64,000 bases of DNA from Alkaliphilus oremlandii OhILAs (lineage in GTDB: Bacteria > Bacillota > Clostridia > Peptostreptococcales > Natronincolaceae). The notes below the pieces were generated by a model that was given only the letters and a program-made list of their open reading frames with translations, ran no database searches and had not been told where the DNA came from. Numbering within the stretch: the stretch's first letter is position 1; the number at the start of each line of letters is the position of its first letter. The translations under genes were made by a program, and so were the position numbers. This document shows, in pieces, positions 50,508 to 59,762 of the stretch. The stretch spans positions 2,604,001 through 2,668,000 of the forward strand of contig NC_009922.1 in NCBI RefSeq assembly GCF_000018325.1. Direction: 5' to 3'.

Positions 50508-51626
50508 TCAATCCTTCCAACGCAGCTCAAATATACGTTGTGGACAAACGCTAACACAAAGGCCACATCCAGTACATAGTTTTCTATCCACGCGAACGTT
50601 TTCACGATTCACTTTAATGGCTCCCCAAATACAAGATTTCTCGCATCGATTGCATTGCATGGACTTACAGTTTCCCACTGGTTGTGAAACATAGGGCTCT
50701 TGCTTTATTTCTTCAAAGGATTTTAGTGAGACCAACGCCATACCTTTAATTTCGTCAAAATTTCTATAGCTATGTTGTGCCATCCAACCATTTAATCCAT
50801 CTAATAACGTACTTATATGTTCATATCCATTTAATATAATAGATGTACATACTTGTACAGTGGAAGCACCTAGCATCATATATTCTAAAATATGCTCGTA
50901 ATTAGTAATTCCACCGATACCACAAATAGGAATGCTGGTAGCTTGTGCTATAGAAGCGATTGCTGCTAAACCAATAGGACGGATTGCATCTCCTGAATAG
51001 CCTCCAAAGGTTGGTAAAAGCACCCGACCTTTTTCAATGTCTACCCCTGCAATTGAACGTACTGTATCAATTCCGCTAATAGCAGATGCACCTGCTTTTT
51101 CTGCTGCTCTGGCTAATTTAACCACATTCACAGTATTGGATGATAGCTTTACCATCACTGGAATTTTGATTCGGTCTACTACGGCTTTTGTGAATTCGTA
51201 TAATTTAGAAGGTTCTGAAATTACGCCTTCCAATCCTTCTCCATGTGGGCAGGATACCCCCAGTTCAACAGCATCTGCTCCAAATTGCTCCACCTTTTGA
51301 GCAATATAGGCAATTTCTGATGAAGTATGTCCAAGAATATTTGCAATAACTACAGCACCATGGATTTTTGCATAAGCGATTTCATTCTCCCATTCTTCAA
51401 GGGTAAAACCGCTATATAATTCAATATTATGTAGACCCTCCCTTCCTTTAACCAGGCGTGGCCTAACATTTGGACGTATTTCGTTTGCTATTGTTTTTGT
51501 AACCACTGCCCCAGCTCCGGCTTCTATTGCTTTCCTCATCATTGACCCACTACCTGTCAAAGGTCCTGCCGATACAATAATAGGGTTTTTTAAGGACAAT
51601 CCCAGAAAATTTACCGATAAATCCAT
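50508..51626 (-). CDS. Dihydropyrimidine/dihydroorotate dehydrogenase-like protein with C-terminal ferredoxin domain
   Basis: A 372-aa flavoprotein like PreA, the catalytic subunit of bacterial dihydropyrimidine dehydrogenase. The DHOD barrel spans about residues 1-300, with NPIIVSAGPLTGSG, NILGHTSSE, ELGVSCPHGEG (Cys near the active site) and GIGGITNYEHILEYMMLGAS. Two [4Fe-4S] motifs follow, CNRCEKSC near 320 and CTGCGLCVSVCP near 350. The ATG at 51626 follows GGGGAGAG. No PreT subunit is adjacent. It is cotranscribed with the LacI regulator and close to codAB, suggesting uracil or related breakdown. Confidence 0.87.
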   Translation of the reverse strand: MDLSVNFLGLSLKNPIIVSAGPLTGSGSMMRKAIEAGAGAVVTKTIANEIRPNVRPRLVKGREGLHNIELYSGFTLEEWENEIAYAKIHGAVVIANILGHTSSEIAYIAQKVEQFGADAVELGVSCPHGEGLEGVISEPSKLYEFTKAVVDRIKIPVMVKLSSNTVNVVKLARAAEKAGASAISGIDTVRSIAGVDIEKGRVLLPTFGGYSGDAIRPIGLAAIASIAQATSIPICGIGGITNYEHILEYMMLGASTVQVCTSIILNGYEHISTLLDGLNGWMAQHSYRNFDEIKGMALVSLKSFEEIKQEPYVSQPVGNCKSMQCNRCEKSCIWGAIKVNRENVRVDRKLCTGCGLCVSVCPQRIFELRWKD

Positions 51627-51639
51627 TCTTCTCTCCCCT

Positions 51640-52671
51640 TTAATTGAAAATTTCCCGCACACGATCTTCATGACCACAGGATTTCCTAACCATTAACTTG
51701 GGTTGTACAAATATTTTCTGTTTAAAACCATCCTCTTGTTGTCTATTTTCAATACTTTCAAACAAAAGACGGGCTGCAATAAGTCCCATTTTATAAACGG
51801 GCTGAGATATTGTGGTTAATTTAGGCTCAATAAAAGACGCCATGGTAATATCATCAAACCCAACAATTGCAACATCGCCAGGAACATTCAATCCACTTGT
51901 TTTTATAGCATCGATTGCTCCAATGGCCATTAAATCATTGGCTGCAAAAATGGCTTGCGGTCTTTTTTTTAATTGGAGCAATTTTTTTGCTCCTAAATAA
52001 CCCCCTTCGATTTCATTATTTCCTTCAACTATATATTCAGATCTTAAGACCATTCCGGCCTCTTGAAGGGCTGTTTCGTATCCCTTTTTTTTCTGTAAAT
52101 TTTCTATTTGATTTAATGAACCCGTTATATGTGCTATATTCCGATATCCCACATCGATTAAATGCTGTGTAATCTCATAGGCGCCTATATGATAATCCGT
52201 AAATACCATATTTTCATCTATTTCTTCCATGTTTCTTCCAATCATTACAAAGGGTATATTCTGATTTTTTATTTTCTGTAAATCCTTATTTTCTAACTGG
52301 CTGGCTGTTAGAATAAATCCGCCTACCCTCTTTTCGATTAGCATATGCAAGTAGTCCCGCTCTTTTTCTCCGTTTTCTTCTGTGTTACATAATAATATAT
52401 TATACCCCTTTTGATGGGCAACGTCCTCTACCCCCTTGGCGATCTGCGGGTATAGAGGATTTAATATATTCGGTATCAGAAGGGCTATGGTACTGGAACG
52501 GTTAAGAGCTAGACTTCTAGCAAATCCATTTGGCGTGTACTGCATCTTATTCATGGTGTCTAACACCAATTCCATAGTAGCTGCAGATACACTTTCTGGA
52601 TGATTTAGAACCCTGGAAACAGTGGCTACAGAAACCCCAGCTTTTTTTGCAACCTCTCGTATATTTGACAT
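51640..52671 (-). CDS. LacI-family transcriptional regulator
   Basis: A 343-aa repressor. The HTH is at residues 1-50 (MSNIREVAKKAGVSVATVSRVLNHPESVS), the hinge at YTPNGFARSLALNRS, and then a periplasmic-binding-like ligand domain (IALLIPNILNPLYPQIAKGVEDVA, AIFAANDLMAIGAIDAI, VAIVGFDDI). The PreA-like gene follows after 13 bases. Its likely operator is the 42-bp palindrome before codB at 55341-55382; a matching half-site AATGTAACC lies at 52688-52696, just before its own start, hinting at autoregulation. Confidence 0.93.
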   Translation of the reverse strand: MSNIREVAKKAGVSVATVSRVLNHPESVSAATMELVLDTMNKMQYTPNGFARSLALNRSSTIALLIPNILNPLYPQIAKGVEDVAHQKGYNILLCNTEENGEKERDYLHMLIEKRVGGFILTASQLENKDLQKIKNQNIPFVMIGRNMEEIDENMVFTDYHIGAYEITQHLIDVGYRNIAHITGSLNQIENLQKKKGYETALQEAGMVLRSEYIVEGNNEIEGGYLGAKKLLQLKKRPQAIFAANDLMAIGAIDAIKTSGLNVPGDVAIVGFDDITMASFIEPKLTTISQPVYKMGLIAARLLFESIENRQQEDGFKQKIFVQPKLMVRKSCGHEDRVREIFN

Positions 52672-52747
52672 TTTATCGCCTCCCCAATGTAACCATTTCC
52701 ATATTATCTTTATTATACCATCGTTGCAGATTCATACAAAGTAATAA

Positions 52748-52793
52748 AATTCAGCACCACAATGTATGGGGCCATACAAAATGGTGCTGAATT
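52748..52793 (-). terminator. Terminator of the codBA operon
   Basis: AATTCAGCACCA / TGGTGCTGAATT perfect 12-bp stem, with a second hairpin TGTATGG/CCATACA in its loop and TTTTA following. Confidence 0.88.
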
Positions 52794-52834
52794 TTTAAAG
52801 AAATGATTCAACGATCCGATACGATTCTCTAACG

Positions 52835-54070
52835 CTAAAATAAAGTTTCTTTTTTAGCTGGAGATGTTTGAGCGATCAACTTGCCTTTCGTAAAATTATA
52901 TAGCACTTCTTTTTTCTCATTTAATGCATTATAGAAATTGTCTGCATTGAGAACTATGAAGCTAGCTGGATTTCCTTCTTTAATCCCATAGGTGTCCCCT
53001 AAATTTAAGGTTTTTGCTGCATTATGGGTTATGAGTTTGTATGAATTCATAATTTCTTCATATCCCATCATTTGACACACATGAAGACCTAAGTGAACTA
53101 CATCTATCATATTCCCATCGCCTAGAGGATACCACGGGTCAAATATATCATCATGACCAAAGGACACATTTATACCAGCTTCCAGTAATTCCTTAACTCT
53201 AGTTACCCCTCTACGCTTCGGATAAGTATCAAAACGACCTTGAAGATGAGTATTTACCAAAGGGTTTGATACAAAGTTCATTTTGCTCATCCGTAAAAGC
53301 CTGAATAATTTAGATACATAGGCATTGTTAAAGGAGTGCATGGATGTCGTGTGGCTTGCAGTAACTCTATTGCCCAAACCCGACTCATAGGCTCTTGCTG
53401 CTAAAGTTTCTACAAATCGCGATTGCTCATCATCTATCTCATCACAATGAACATCTACCAATAAACCATATTTCTCAGCAAGCTTCATTGTAAAGTTCAG
53501 ACTTTCAACCCCATATTCACGGGTAAATTCAAAATGAGGAATTGCTCCTAAAACATCCGCACCCATCTTTGCGGCATTTTCCATTAAAGTTGTTCCGTTG
53601 GGATAACTCATAATCCCTTCCTGTGGAAACGCTACAATTTGTATATTTACTTCATCTTTCAATTCATCTTTTAGCTCCAATAGCCCTTCCATAGCAACCA
53701 GTGTTGGATCTGTTACATCAACATGTGTACGGACGTGACCGATTCCGTTTCTTGCCTGTTTTCTAATGGCTTCTCTTGCTCTATCCATTACATCCTTCTT
53801 TGTTAGCTTATCTTTTCGCTCGGACCAGCAAGCGATCCCTTCGAATAAAGTTCCTGATAAGTTCCATCTTGGGTCACCAGCTGTTAGTGCAGAATCGAGA
53901 TGAACATGGGATTCTATGAATTGAGGTAGTACCATAGAGCCATTGCAATCTATGATCTCATCTCCTTCTAAGGGTGTAATATTGGGTCCGATTTTCTCGA
54001 ATTTTCCATCTCTAATTAGTAGATCTGTTTTTTCACGATGGTTTTCTAAATACACATTTTTTATTAGCAT
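52835..54070 (-). CDS. codA: Cytosine deaminase (amidohydrolase family)
   Basis: A 411-aa metal-dependent deaminase that turns cytosine into uracil and ammonia. Metal ligands are visible in ESHVHLDSAL near residue 59, HFEFTREYGVESL, VDVHCDEIDDEQSRFVE near 205, TASHTTSMHSF near 240 and SFGHDDIFDPWYPLGDGN near 311. It overlaps the permease gene codB by 7 bases. The substrate could also be a related pyrimidine, but the CodB partner favours cytosine. Confidence 0.92.
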   Translation of the reverse strand: MLIKNVYLENHREKTDLLIRDGKFEKIGPNITPLEGDEIIDCNGSMVLPQFIESHVHLDSALTAGDPRWNLSGTLFEGIACWSERKDKLTKKDVMDRAREAIRKQARNGIGHVRTHVDVTDPTLVAMEGLLELKDELKDEVNIQIVAFPQEGIMSYPNGTTLMENAAKMGADVLGAIPHFEFTREYGVESLNFTMKLAEKYGLLVDVHCDEIDDEQSRFVETLAARAYESGLGNRVTASHTTSMHSFNNAYVSKLFRLLRMSKMNFVSNPLVNTHLQGRFDTYPKRRGVTRVKELLEAGINVSFGHDDIFDPWYPLGDGNMIDVVHLGLHVCQMMGYEEIMNSYKLITHNAAKTLNLGDTYGIKEGNPASFIVLNADNFYNALNEKKEVLYNFTKGKLIAQTSPAKKETLF

Positions 54071-55326
54071 ACCGTACTTTCCTCCCTATTGCTTTTATTG
54101 TTTTTAACTTCATAAATTGAATAAACTAATGCGGCAACAACCAATGAGTTCACAGGAGGAACGCCCCATTTTACAAATATTCCTGCTAAAGCTCCAGAAA
54201 TTACAGCGATGATAGCTCCAACATTTACATCAACATGTTTAAAATTCTCATCGGTATATTGTTTTTTATTCATGAAGTAATGAATCATTACAACGATGCC
54301 AACTGGTGGTATCATCCCACCCAATAAGCTTAAGTACGCTACAAAGTTATTATACAGCCAAAGAGCTGCGCCCGTTCCAATTGCCCCGCCTACCAGAACC
54401 ATTGGTTTGCTTTGAATCTTTGTTATATTAGCCAATCCTAAACCTGCGGTATATAATGCATTGTTATTTGTTGTCCAAATGTTTAATCCTAAAACTAATA
54501 TAGCCGGTAGCATCAGTCCTTGTGAAATTAAAATATCGAATATATCAGCATTTCCAGTAACAGCTCCACCTACGGCTCCGAATACAAACATAATACTATT
54601 TCCTATAAAGAAAGCGATCACTGTTGCCCATATGGCAATCTTCGATGTTTTTGAAAAACGAGTAAAATTGGGTGTACTTGTACCACCGCTAATAAAGCTA
54701 CCGATTACTATAGAAAGGGCTACAGCTATGGTAATTGGCGCACTGGGCGTTTCTGCAAAAACATTTTCAAACCCATTTACTTCATTTATGCCATAGTTTA
54801 CAGAGTACATTCCTAAAGCTGCTATCAAAGGAACCGCGATGGAACCTAATACGGCAAGAGCCTTAATTCCATAGTAAGCCGTAGCTGTCATTAAAACACC
54901 TGTTATGATTATTAATATCGTCGTATTGATCTTTAGTAAAATTCCAACGGGCAGTGCAAACATGGCAACGCCAACACCGAACCATCCAATTTGAGTGAAG
55001 CTAATAAGTGCAGATGGTAGGTATGATCCCTTGATGCCAAAGGAATATCTCGCTAATAGATCCAAGGTGAGACCTGTTGATTGTCCAATATGTGCTAAAA
55101 CACCTGTATACGCACCTAAAAATGCATTTCCTAAAATCATCGCCACAAAAAAGTTCGTCATATTAAGTCCAATTCCCAAGTTTCCTCCAGCTGTCATACT
55201 AGGTGAGAAAAAAGTAAAGCCAAGCATTACTACAATTACAGCCCAGAACCCTTGTCTACTACCTTGATCTACTGCTGATAGCGAATGTTCACTATCCACT
55301 ACTTTTTTACTTGTGGTTTTTGCCAT
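54064..55326 (-). CDS. codB: Cytosine permease (NCS1 family)
   Basis: A 420-aa protein with about 12 membrane helices. Motifs of CodB-type carriers are GGNLGIGLNMTNFFVAMILGN near residue 46 and GGTSTPNFTRFSKTSK near 215. RBS GAAGGGGG lies before the ATG. It is the first gene of codBA; a 42-bp perfect palindrome lies 15 bases upstream and overlaps the expected transcription start. Confidence 0.92.
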   Translation of the reverse strand: MAKTTSKKVVDSEHSLSAVDQGSRQGFWAVIVVMLGFTFFSPSMTAGGNLGIGLNMTNFFVAMILGNAFLGAYTGVLAHIGQSTGLTLDLLARYSFGIKGSYLPSALISFTQIGWFGVGVAMFALPVGILLKINTTILIIITGVLMTATAYYGIKALAVLGSIAVPLIAALGMYSVNYGINEVNGFENVFAETPSAPITIAVALSIVIGSFISGGTSTPNFTRFSKTSKIAIWATVIAFFIGNSIMFVFGAVGGAVTGNADIFDILISQGLMLPAILVLGLNIWTTNNNALYTAGLGLANITKIQSKPMVLVGGAIGTGAALWLYNNFVAYLSLLGGMIPPVGIVVMIHYFMNKKQYTDENFKHVDVNVGAIIAVISGALAGIFVKWGVPPVNSLVVAALVYSIYEVKNNKSNREESTVC

Positions 55327-55340
55327 AATGATCCCCCTTC

Positions 55341-55382
55341 ATACATATTAAAAATGTAACCGGTTACATTTTTAATATGTAT
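55341..55382 (-). promoter_or_regulatory. 42-bp perfect palindrome, LacI-family operator before codB
   Basis: Perfect two-fold symmetry around AATGTAACC-GGTTACATT, extended on both sides to ATACATATT / AATATGTAT. The TGTAACCGGTTACA core is of LacI/PurR operator type. The leader RNA would fold into a 21-bp hairpin. Confidence 0.85.
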
Positions 55383-55531
55383 ATTCTATTTGTTTTTATT
55401 AATTCCTCCTTTCACAAAAATATTTTTCGGAATATTAAGATAATTTTCTGTAATACAACATCTATATATACAAAAGTCCTTCAAGAAACGGCCTCTTCAT
55501 CTTTCCAAATCGATATACGGAAATTTTCAAT

Positions 55532-55568
55532 AAAAAAATAGGACTGCATGAATGCAGTCCTATTTTTT
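55532..55568 (-). terminator. Terminator of gdhA
   Basis: AAAAAATAGGACTGCAT / ATGCAGTCCTATTTTTT, loop of two to three bases. Confidence 0.92.
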
Positions 55569-55607
55569 ATATTCAATCATTATATTAAATTCTTTAAGAA
55601 CTTAATC

Positions 55608-56858
55608 TTAGTACCATCCTCTAAGTTTCATTGCATCTGCAACTCTCTTAATAGAGATCATGTATGCTGCTGTTCTCATTTCTACTTTGTGGTCTTCCAT
55701 TAATGCCCAAATTTCATTGAAAGCCTTAACAGCTAACACTTCTTGCTTCTCTTGAACTTCTTCAAATGACCAAGAATATCTTTGTAGGTTTTGTACCCAC
55801 TCAAAGTAAGAAACTGTAACACCACCAGCGTTAGCGAAGATATCTGGAACAACTAAGATTCCTTTTTCATTTAAGATTTGGTCTGCTTCGATTGTTGTAG
55901 GTCCGTTTGCACCTTCACAAACAACTTTAGCTTTTACTGTATGTGCATTGTCAGCAGTAATAGAGTTTTCTAATGCACAAGGTAGAAGAATATCACAATC
56001 GAATCCGATGATGTCTTCTTTAGGGAATGTGCTTTCAGCTCCTGGGAATCCAGCAACTCCTCTAGTTTTCTTTACGTATTCAGCTAATTCATCTGGATTG
56101 AATCCTTTGCTGTTGTAGATTCCACCAGTGTGGTCAGCTACTGCAACGATTGTTCCACCTAATTGAGCTACGTATTTTCCAGTGAAAGAACCAACGTTTC
56201 CAAAACCTTGGATTGCAACTTTAGCAGTTTTCATATCGATTCCTACTTTTTTAGCTGCTTCTCTAGCTGCTAGAGCAACACCGTATCCTGTAGCTTCTGT
56301 TCTAGCTAAAGAACCGTAGAATTCTACTGGCTTACCTGTGTATACGCCTGGAGCAAATTCTCCAGTTGTTTTTTGGTATTCATCAACGAACCATGCCATT
56401 ACTTGTCCATTTGTTCCAACGTCTGGAGCAGGGATATCTACTTTTTCTCCAATGATTGGAGCAATCGCTCTTGAGTAAGCTCTAGATAGTCTCTCTAACT
56501 CACCTTGGGATAAAGTAGTAGGATCAACTGTGATTCCACCTTTACCTCCACCGTATGGTACACCCATAACACCACATTTGAAAGTCATCCAAGTAGAAAG
56601 GGCTTTAACCTCATCTAGGTTAACTCCTTGATGGAATCTAACGCCACCTTTGAATGGTCCAATTGCATCGTTATGTTGAGATCTGTAACCTACGAAAGTT
56701 TTAACTGTACCATCATCCATTTTAATTGGTAGAGATACTTCTAATACTCTCATTGGGTTTTTAAGAATTTCGTATACCGCTTGCTCAGTACCTAGTTTGT
56801 CACAAGCTGCCTTAACTTGAAGTTGCGCAGTTTCAAAAGGATTTGCATGTCCTGCCAT
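55608..56858 (-). CDS. gdhA: Glutamate dehydrogenase
   Basis: A 416-aa Glu/Leu/Phe/Val dehydrogenase linking glutamate and 2-oxoglutarate plus ammonia. The substrate domain has GPFKGGVRFH near residue 67 and VPYGGGKGGI near 100 (catalytic Lys). The Rossmann domain has QGFGNVGSFT near 212 and EGANGPTT near 327. The length is typical of clostridial GdhA. RBS GGAGGGT is before the ATG. It is a single gene, probably central to amino-acid fermentation. Confidence 0.97.
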   Translation of the reverse strand: MAGHANPFETAQLQVKAACDKLGTEQAVYEILKNPMRVLEVSLPIKMDDGTVKTFVGYRSQHNDAIGPFKGGVRFHQGVNLDEVKALSTWMTFKCGVMGVPYGGGKGGITVDPTTLSQGELERLSRAYSRAIAPIIGEKVDIPAPDVGTNGQVMAWFVDEYQKTTGEFAPGVYTGKPVEFYGSLARTEATGYGVALAAREAAKKVGIDMKTAKVAIQGFGNVGSFTGKYVAQLGGTIVAVADHTGGIYNSKGFNPDELAEYVKKTRGVAGFPGAESTFPKEDIIGFDCDILLPCALENSITADNAHTVKAKVVCEGANGPTTIEADQILNEKGILVVPDIFANAGGVTVSYFEWVQNLQRYSWSFEEVQEKQEVLAVKAFNEIWALMEDHKVEMRTAAYMISIKRVADAMKLRGWY

Positions 56859-57077
56859 TATAAATACCCTCCTAAAAATTTATTTAATGAATGCTTAAAT
56901 AATAATGCATATATTTTAAGAAAGTGTCCTAAGACATCTCCCCAAAATTCTATTAATTATCAGAAGATTCTTTCGTTATTTCTTTAACCTTCCTATATGT
57001 ACACCTGAATTATAGCATATATTATAGAGAGTTGTAAACCTTTAAATTCCCTATTGTGAAACAGGGTGGACATCCAA

Positions 57078-57896
57078 TTAAACGATTACTAAATTCCTCA
57101 CATTGACGTTGATGGCGATAATATTAAAGGAAGTCATTCCCTCAATCTCTATCTTGATTTGCTCTTGAAGCCTCTCCACAATCGGTTTAATGGGATTGCC
57201 GTATACAATGCGCGTATCCATTTCTATTAGAAGTCCACTGTTGGTATTTTCTATCTTAATATTATTAACTTTACAGATTCCGATGATCTTATTGGCTACG
57301 TAATAAACTAAATCCTCAATAACACTATTGGATATATAGTATTTTCCCATATAGCTAAAGGTGGGTCTTACGACAGAGCGTTCCTCCCAATCGTTCACAT
57401 CTTCTTTTCCAAAACTTCTAAGGAGCCTCAAAGGATTGAGAAAATACCCAGAGAAATCCTTCTTAATTTCAAAGGTTGGTACAGGAATAATATGCTTCCC
57501 TTCCTTTGCCCGGTACCTTCGAGCTGTTTTAATTTCATCCTTGGTGGAAATATCCTCGATGAAGATCCACTCTTGAATACTTCCGAGCCCCAATGTATCC
57601 ACGATGGATTCTACCATTTTAGATGATGTACCCAACACCAAAATCTTACTGGGCTTTTCCCTTTCCAAAATTTTCATAACCTGCTTTCTATGGGCATCCT
57701 CTACGAAAATAGCTCTTTTAATGGCACCCATTACAGATTTTTCTCTTTTAGCTGAACTTCCGCCCAATACCCGATTCCCTTTTATTAAAAGTCCGTCATC
57801 GATGATATATTCAATCTTTTTTTTCTTTGCTAATGAAATGGATTGAAAGCTTTTACCAGTTCCACTAGAACCTACGAGCACATAGACTTCCATCAT
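57078..57896 (-). CDS. P-loop protein with Asp23/Gls24-like C-terminal domain
   Basis: A 272-aa protein. A P-loop lies at the very start (VLVGSSGTGKSFQSISLAKK), and the nucleotide-binding domain runs to about residue 150 (KILVLGTSSKMVESIVDTL). The C-terminal 100 residues (YYISNSVIEDLVYYVANKIIGI, MDTRIVYGNPIKPIVERLQEQI) are like Asp23/Gls24 envelope-stress proteins. The ATG at 57896 is 8 bases behind AAGGAG. Function unknown; it is a single gene between gdhA and ferredoxin. Confidence 0.78.
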   Translation of the reverse strand: MMEVYVLVGSSGTGKSFQSISLAKKKKIEYIIDDGLLIKGNRVLGGSSAKREKSVMGAIKRAIFVEDAHRKQVMKILEREKPSKILVLGTSSKMVESIVDTLGLGSIQEWIFIEDISTKDEIKTARRYRAKEGKHIIPVPTFEIKKDFSGYFLNPLRLLRSFGKEDVNDWEERSVVRPTFSYMGKYYISNSVIEDLVYYVANKIIGICKVNNIKIENTNSGLLIEMDTRIVYGNPIKPIVERLQEQIKIEIEGMTSFNIIAINVNVRNLVIV

Positions 57897-58084
57897 ACGG
57901 ATCACTCCTTATATACCAATTATTTCCTCTTATAAAACCATGCTTTCTATTCAATACTTACAGTATCGACCATATCCACTTTTATCATATCATAAATAAA
58001 GAGGAGATTGATGGATTTCTTGATAAAAGTAGAGTGAAAATCATTATACTTTGTTGTTTTTTATATAAAAAAGTGATTTCTTTA

Positions 58085-58114
58085 TTGCCTGTCTCGTTTT
58101 GATGTTGTTATAAT
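58085..58114 (+). promoter_or_regulatory. Promoter of the ferredoxin gene
   Basis: TTGCCT, 18-base spacer, TATAAT, 50 bases before the ATG. Confidence 0.65.
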
Positions 58115-58163
58115 ACATGTAGAAAGTTTATCATTATTATTTTAAATATAGGAGGAATTTACA

Positions 58164-58334
58164 ATGGCTTATAAAATTTCAGAAGATTGTATTAGCTGTG
58201 GAGCTTGTGAACCAGAATGTCCAGTAAGTGTTATCTCAGCTGGAGATACACAATATGTAATCGATGCAGACGGATGTATCGAGTGTGGCGCATGTGCTAA
58301 CGTTTGTCCAGTAGATGCTCCAAAGCCAGAATAA
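58164..58334 (+). CDS. 2[4Fe-4S] ferredoxin, clostridial type
   Basis: A 56-aa electron carrier, too short for many ORF cut-offs. It has two cluster motifs, CISCGACEPECP at residues 9-20 and CIECGACANVCP at 38-49, in the usual CxxCxxC...CP arrangement, with the pseudo-twofold repeat of clostridial ferredoxin. RBS AGGAGG is 8 bases before the ATG. A TATAAT promoter and a terminator frame it as a single-gene unit. Confidence 0.97.
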   Translation: MAYKISEDCISCGACEPECPVSVISAGDTQYVIDADGCIECGACANVCPVDAPKPE

Positions 58335-58346
58335 TATTAAAGGCTA

Positions 58347-58374
58347 AAGGGCTAGAGAAATCTAGCCCTTTTTT
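58347..58374 (+). terminator. Terminator of the ferredoxin gene
   Basis: AAGGGCTAGA / TCTAGCCCTT, 4-base loop, T-run. Confidence 0.93.
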
Positions 58375-58440
58375 ATAACGAATAGGAAAGTTCCACTTAC
58401 AATTTATTCCAAAACGAGAACTTTACCGTAAATGAGTTTC

Positions 58441-58484
58441 AAAAAGGCTTCCTTCCAATGCTTTTATAGAAGCCTTTTTTATTT
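58441..58484 (+). terminator. Terminator-like hairpin before the lipoprotein gene
   Basis: AAAAAGGCTTC / GAAGCCTTTTTT with a 17-base loop. It lies 70 bases ahead of the lipoprotein start and could be a back-up terminator or an attenuator. Confidence 0.7.
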
Positions 58485-58552
58485 ATCCATTGCATTTGAC
58501 CAACCGTCCGTTTATTGTGTCTATTCGGTTGAGTCATAAAGGAGGCATATTC

Positions 58553-59284
58553 GTGACGAAATATCTGAATCGTAAGATCTTTTCTATCCTGGTGGTAGCT
58601 GTATTGGCATCTTTCGCACTACTTGGCTGCAGCCGTACAAAAGTAGATCCCAATGACCTCGTACTAAAATCCATTGATCAAATGAAAGCACTGGATAGCT
58701 ATACCTCTATGGTTTACGTTAAATTTAACACCGATCAACAAAGTGGCGGTCATTTAACTATGGATGCATTAATCGATCTTCATAAAGAGCCTTTTGCATA
58801 TTCCAATGTCCAAGAGATATCCACTGGAGAAAGTACACCGGATAATCCTTTTAGTAAGCTCGTACTTAGAATCCTACTGAAGGATCAAATGGTATATACC
58901 CATAATTCTGTTACTGGACTTTGGATCGATCAATCCGAGGAGAGTTTAATTCAGGAAATTACAACCAATGGCGATATATTTAAAAATTATGATGCGACAC
59001 AATTTACGAATCTAGAAGTAGCTTCTATCAGTAAGAATAAAGCTACAATTAAAGGGCAAGCTGCGAATTCTGTATTTCTTAAAGGGCTATTGTCATCTTT
59101 CGAAACAGAAATCGTTGGCAATGTAGAAATGACCATAGATTTGGAGACCAAATATTTGGAGTCTTTTGTCTATTATCCAGAAATTGATGGCGCTTCTACA
59201 GAAAACAATAAAATAACGATTAAAACCTTGAACTTCAACACTGCTCCTGAAGTTGAAATCCCTGAAGATGCAGTATTTGAATAA
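58553..59284 (+). CDS. Lipoprotein, DUF6612/LppX-like
   Basis: A 243-aa exported lipoprotein. The signal peptide is MTKYLNRKIFSILVVAVLAS, with lipobox LLGC at about residues 24-27. The mature part is rich in beta strands (DSYTSMVYVKFNTDQQSGGHLTMDALIDL, cut in places) in the manner of LolA/LppX-like half-barrels. The start is a GTG 8 bases behind AAAGGAGG. Function unknown; it may bind a lipid. Confidence 0.8.
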   Translation: MTKYLNRKIFSILVVAVLASFALLGCSRTKVDPNDLVLKSIDQMKALDSYTSMVYVKFNTDQQSGGHLTMDALIDLHKEPFAYSNVQEISTGESTPDNPFSKLVLRILLKDQMVYTHNSVTGLWIDQSEESLIQEITTNGDIFKNYDATQFTNLEVASISKNKATIKGQAANSVFLKGLLSSFETEIVGNVEMTIDLETKYLESFVYYPEIDGASTENNKITIKTLNFNTAPEVEIPEDAVFE

Positions 59285-59299
59285 ATTTTATGGTCAATA

Positions 59300-59326
59300 A
59301 AAAAAGTAGGCTTACCTACTTTTTTC
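59300..59326. terminator. Bidirectional terminator
   Basis: AAAAAAGTAGG / CCTACTTTTTT with a 4-base loop; it includes the stop codon of the converging MarR gene. Confidence 0.9.
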
Positions 59327-59752
59327 TCTGTTTAACATATCTAATTTTACAAGAAATTTTAATACGGCCCTTTCTTCATTAAAGGTAAAGTCGTTCAGTA
59401 TAGAAAAAAGCATTTCTTTTTCCTGCGCTAAAATCTCTTCAAATATTTTATATCCTTTTTCTGTCAGTTCAAGAGTATATGCTCTTTTGTCGTTTTCACA
59501 TTTGTTTTTCACCACATAATCATTTGCCATTAATCTATTGATGATGGTTTTGAAACTATTCCTATCCAACTTCAAAACTTCCATTACTTCAAACATTTTC
59601 TGATTCTGCTCCTCACCGATCACCTTTAACGTAAGAATATCGGAGATCGATAAGTTGAAGCCATTGCTAGAGATTCCCTTTTTATCTAGGGCTATAATAC
59701 CATGCACTAGCTTTGCTAAATATTCATGAATCTGTATATAATAGTTTCTCAT
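59312..59752 (-). CDS. MarR-family transcriptional regulator
   Basis: A 146-aa winged-helix protein. The recognition region DRNSFKTIINRLMANDYVVKNKCENDKRAYTLELTEKG lies near residues 63-100 and includes the wing. Long helices at both ends are for dimer formation. The RBS is poor, and it follows rex by 11 bases, so it is probably cotranscribed with it. Its target is unknown. Confidence 0.88.
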   Translation of the reverse strand: MRNYYIQIHEYLAKLVHGIIALDKKGISSNGFNLSISDILTLKVIGEEQNQKMFEVMEVLKLDRNSFKTIINRLMANDYVVKNKCENDKRAYTLELTEKGYKIFEEILAQEKEMLFSILNDFTFNEERAVLKFLVKLDMLNREKSR

Positions 59753-59762
59753 ATAACCACTC

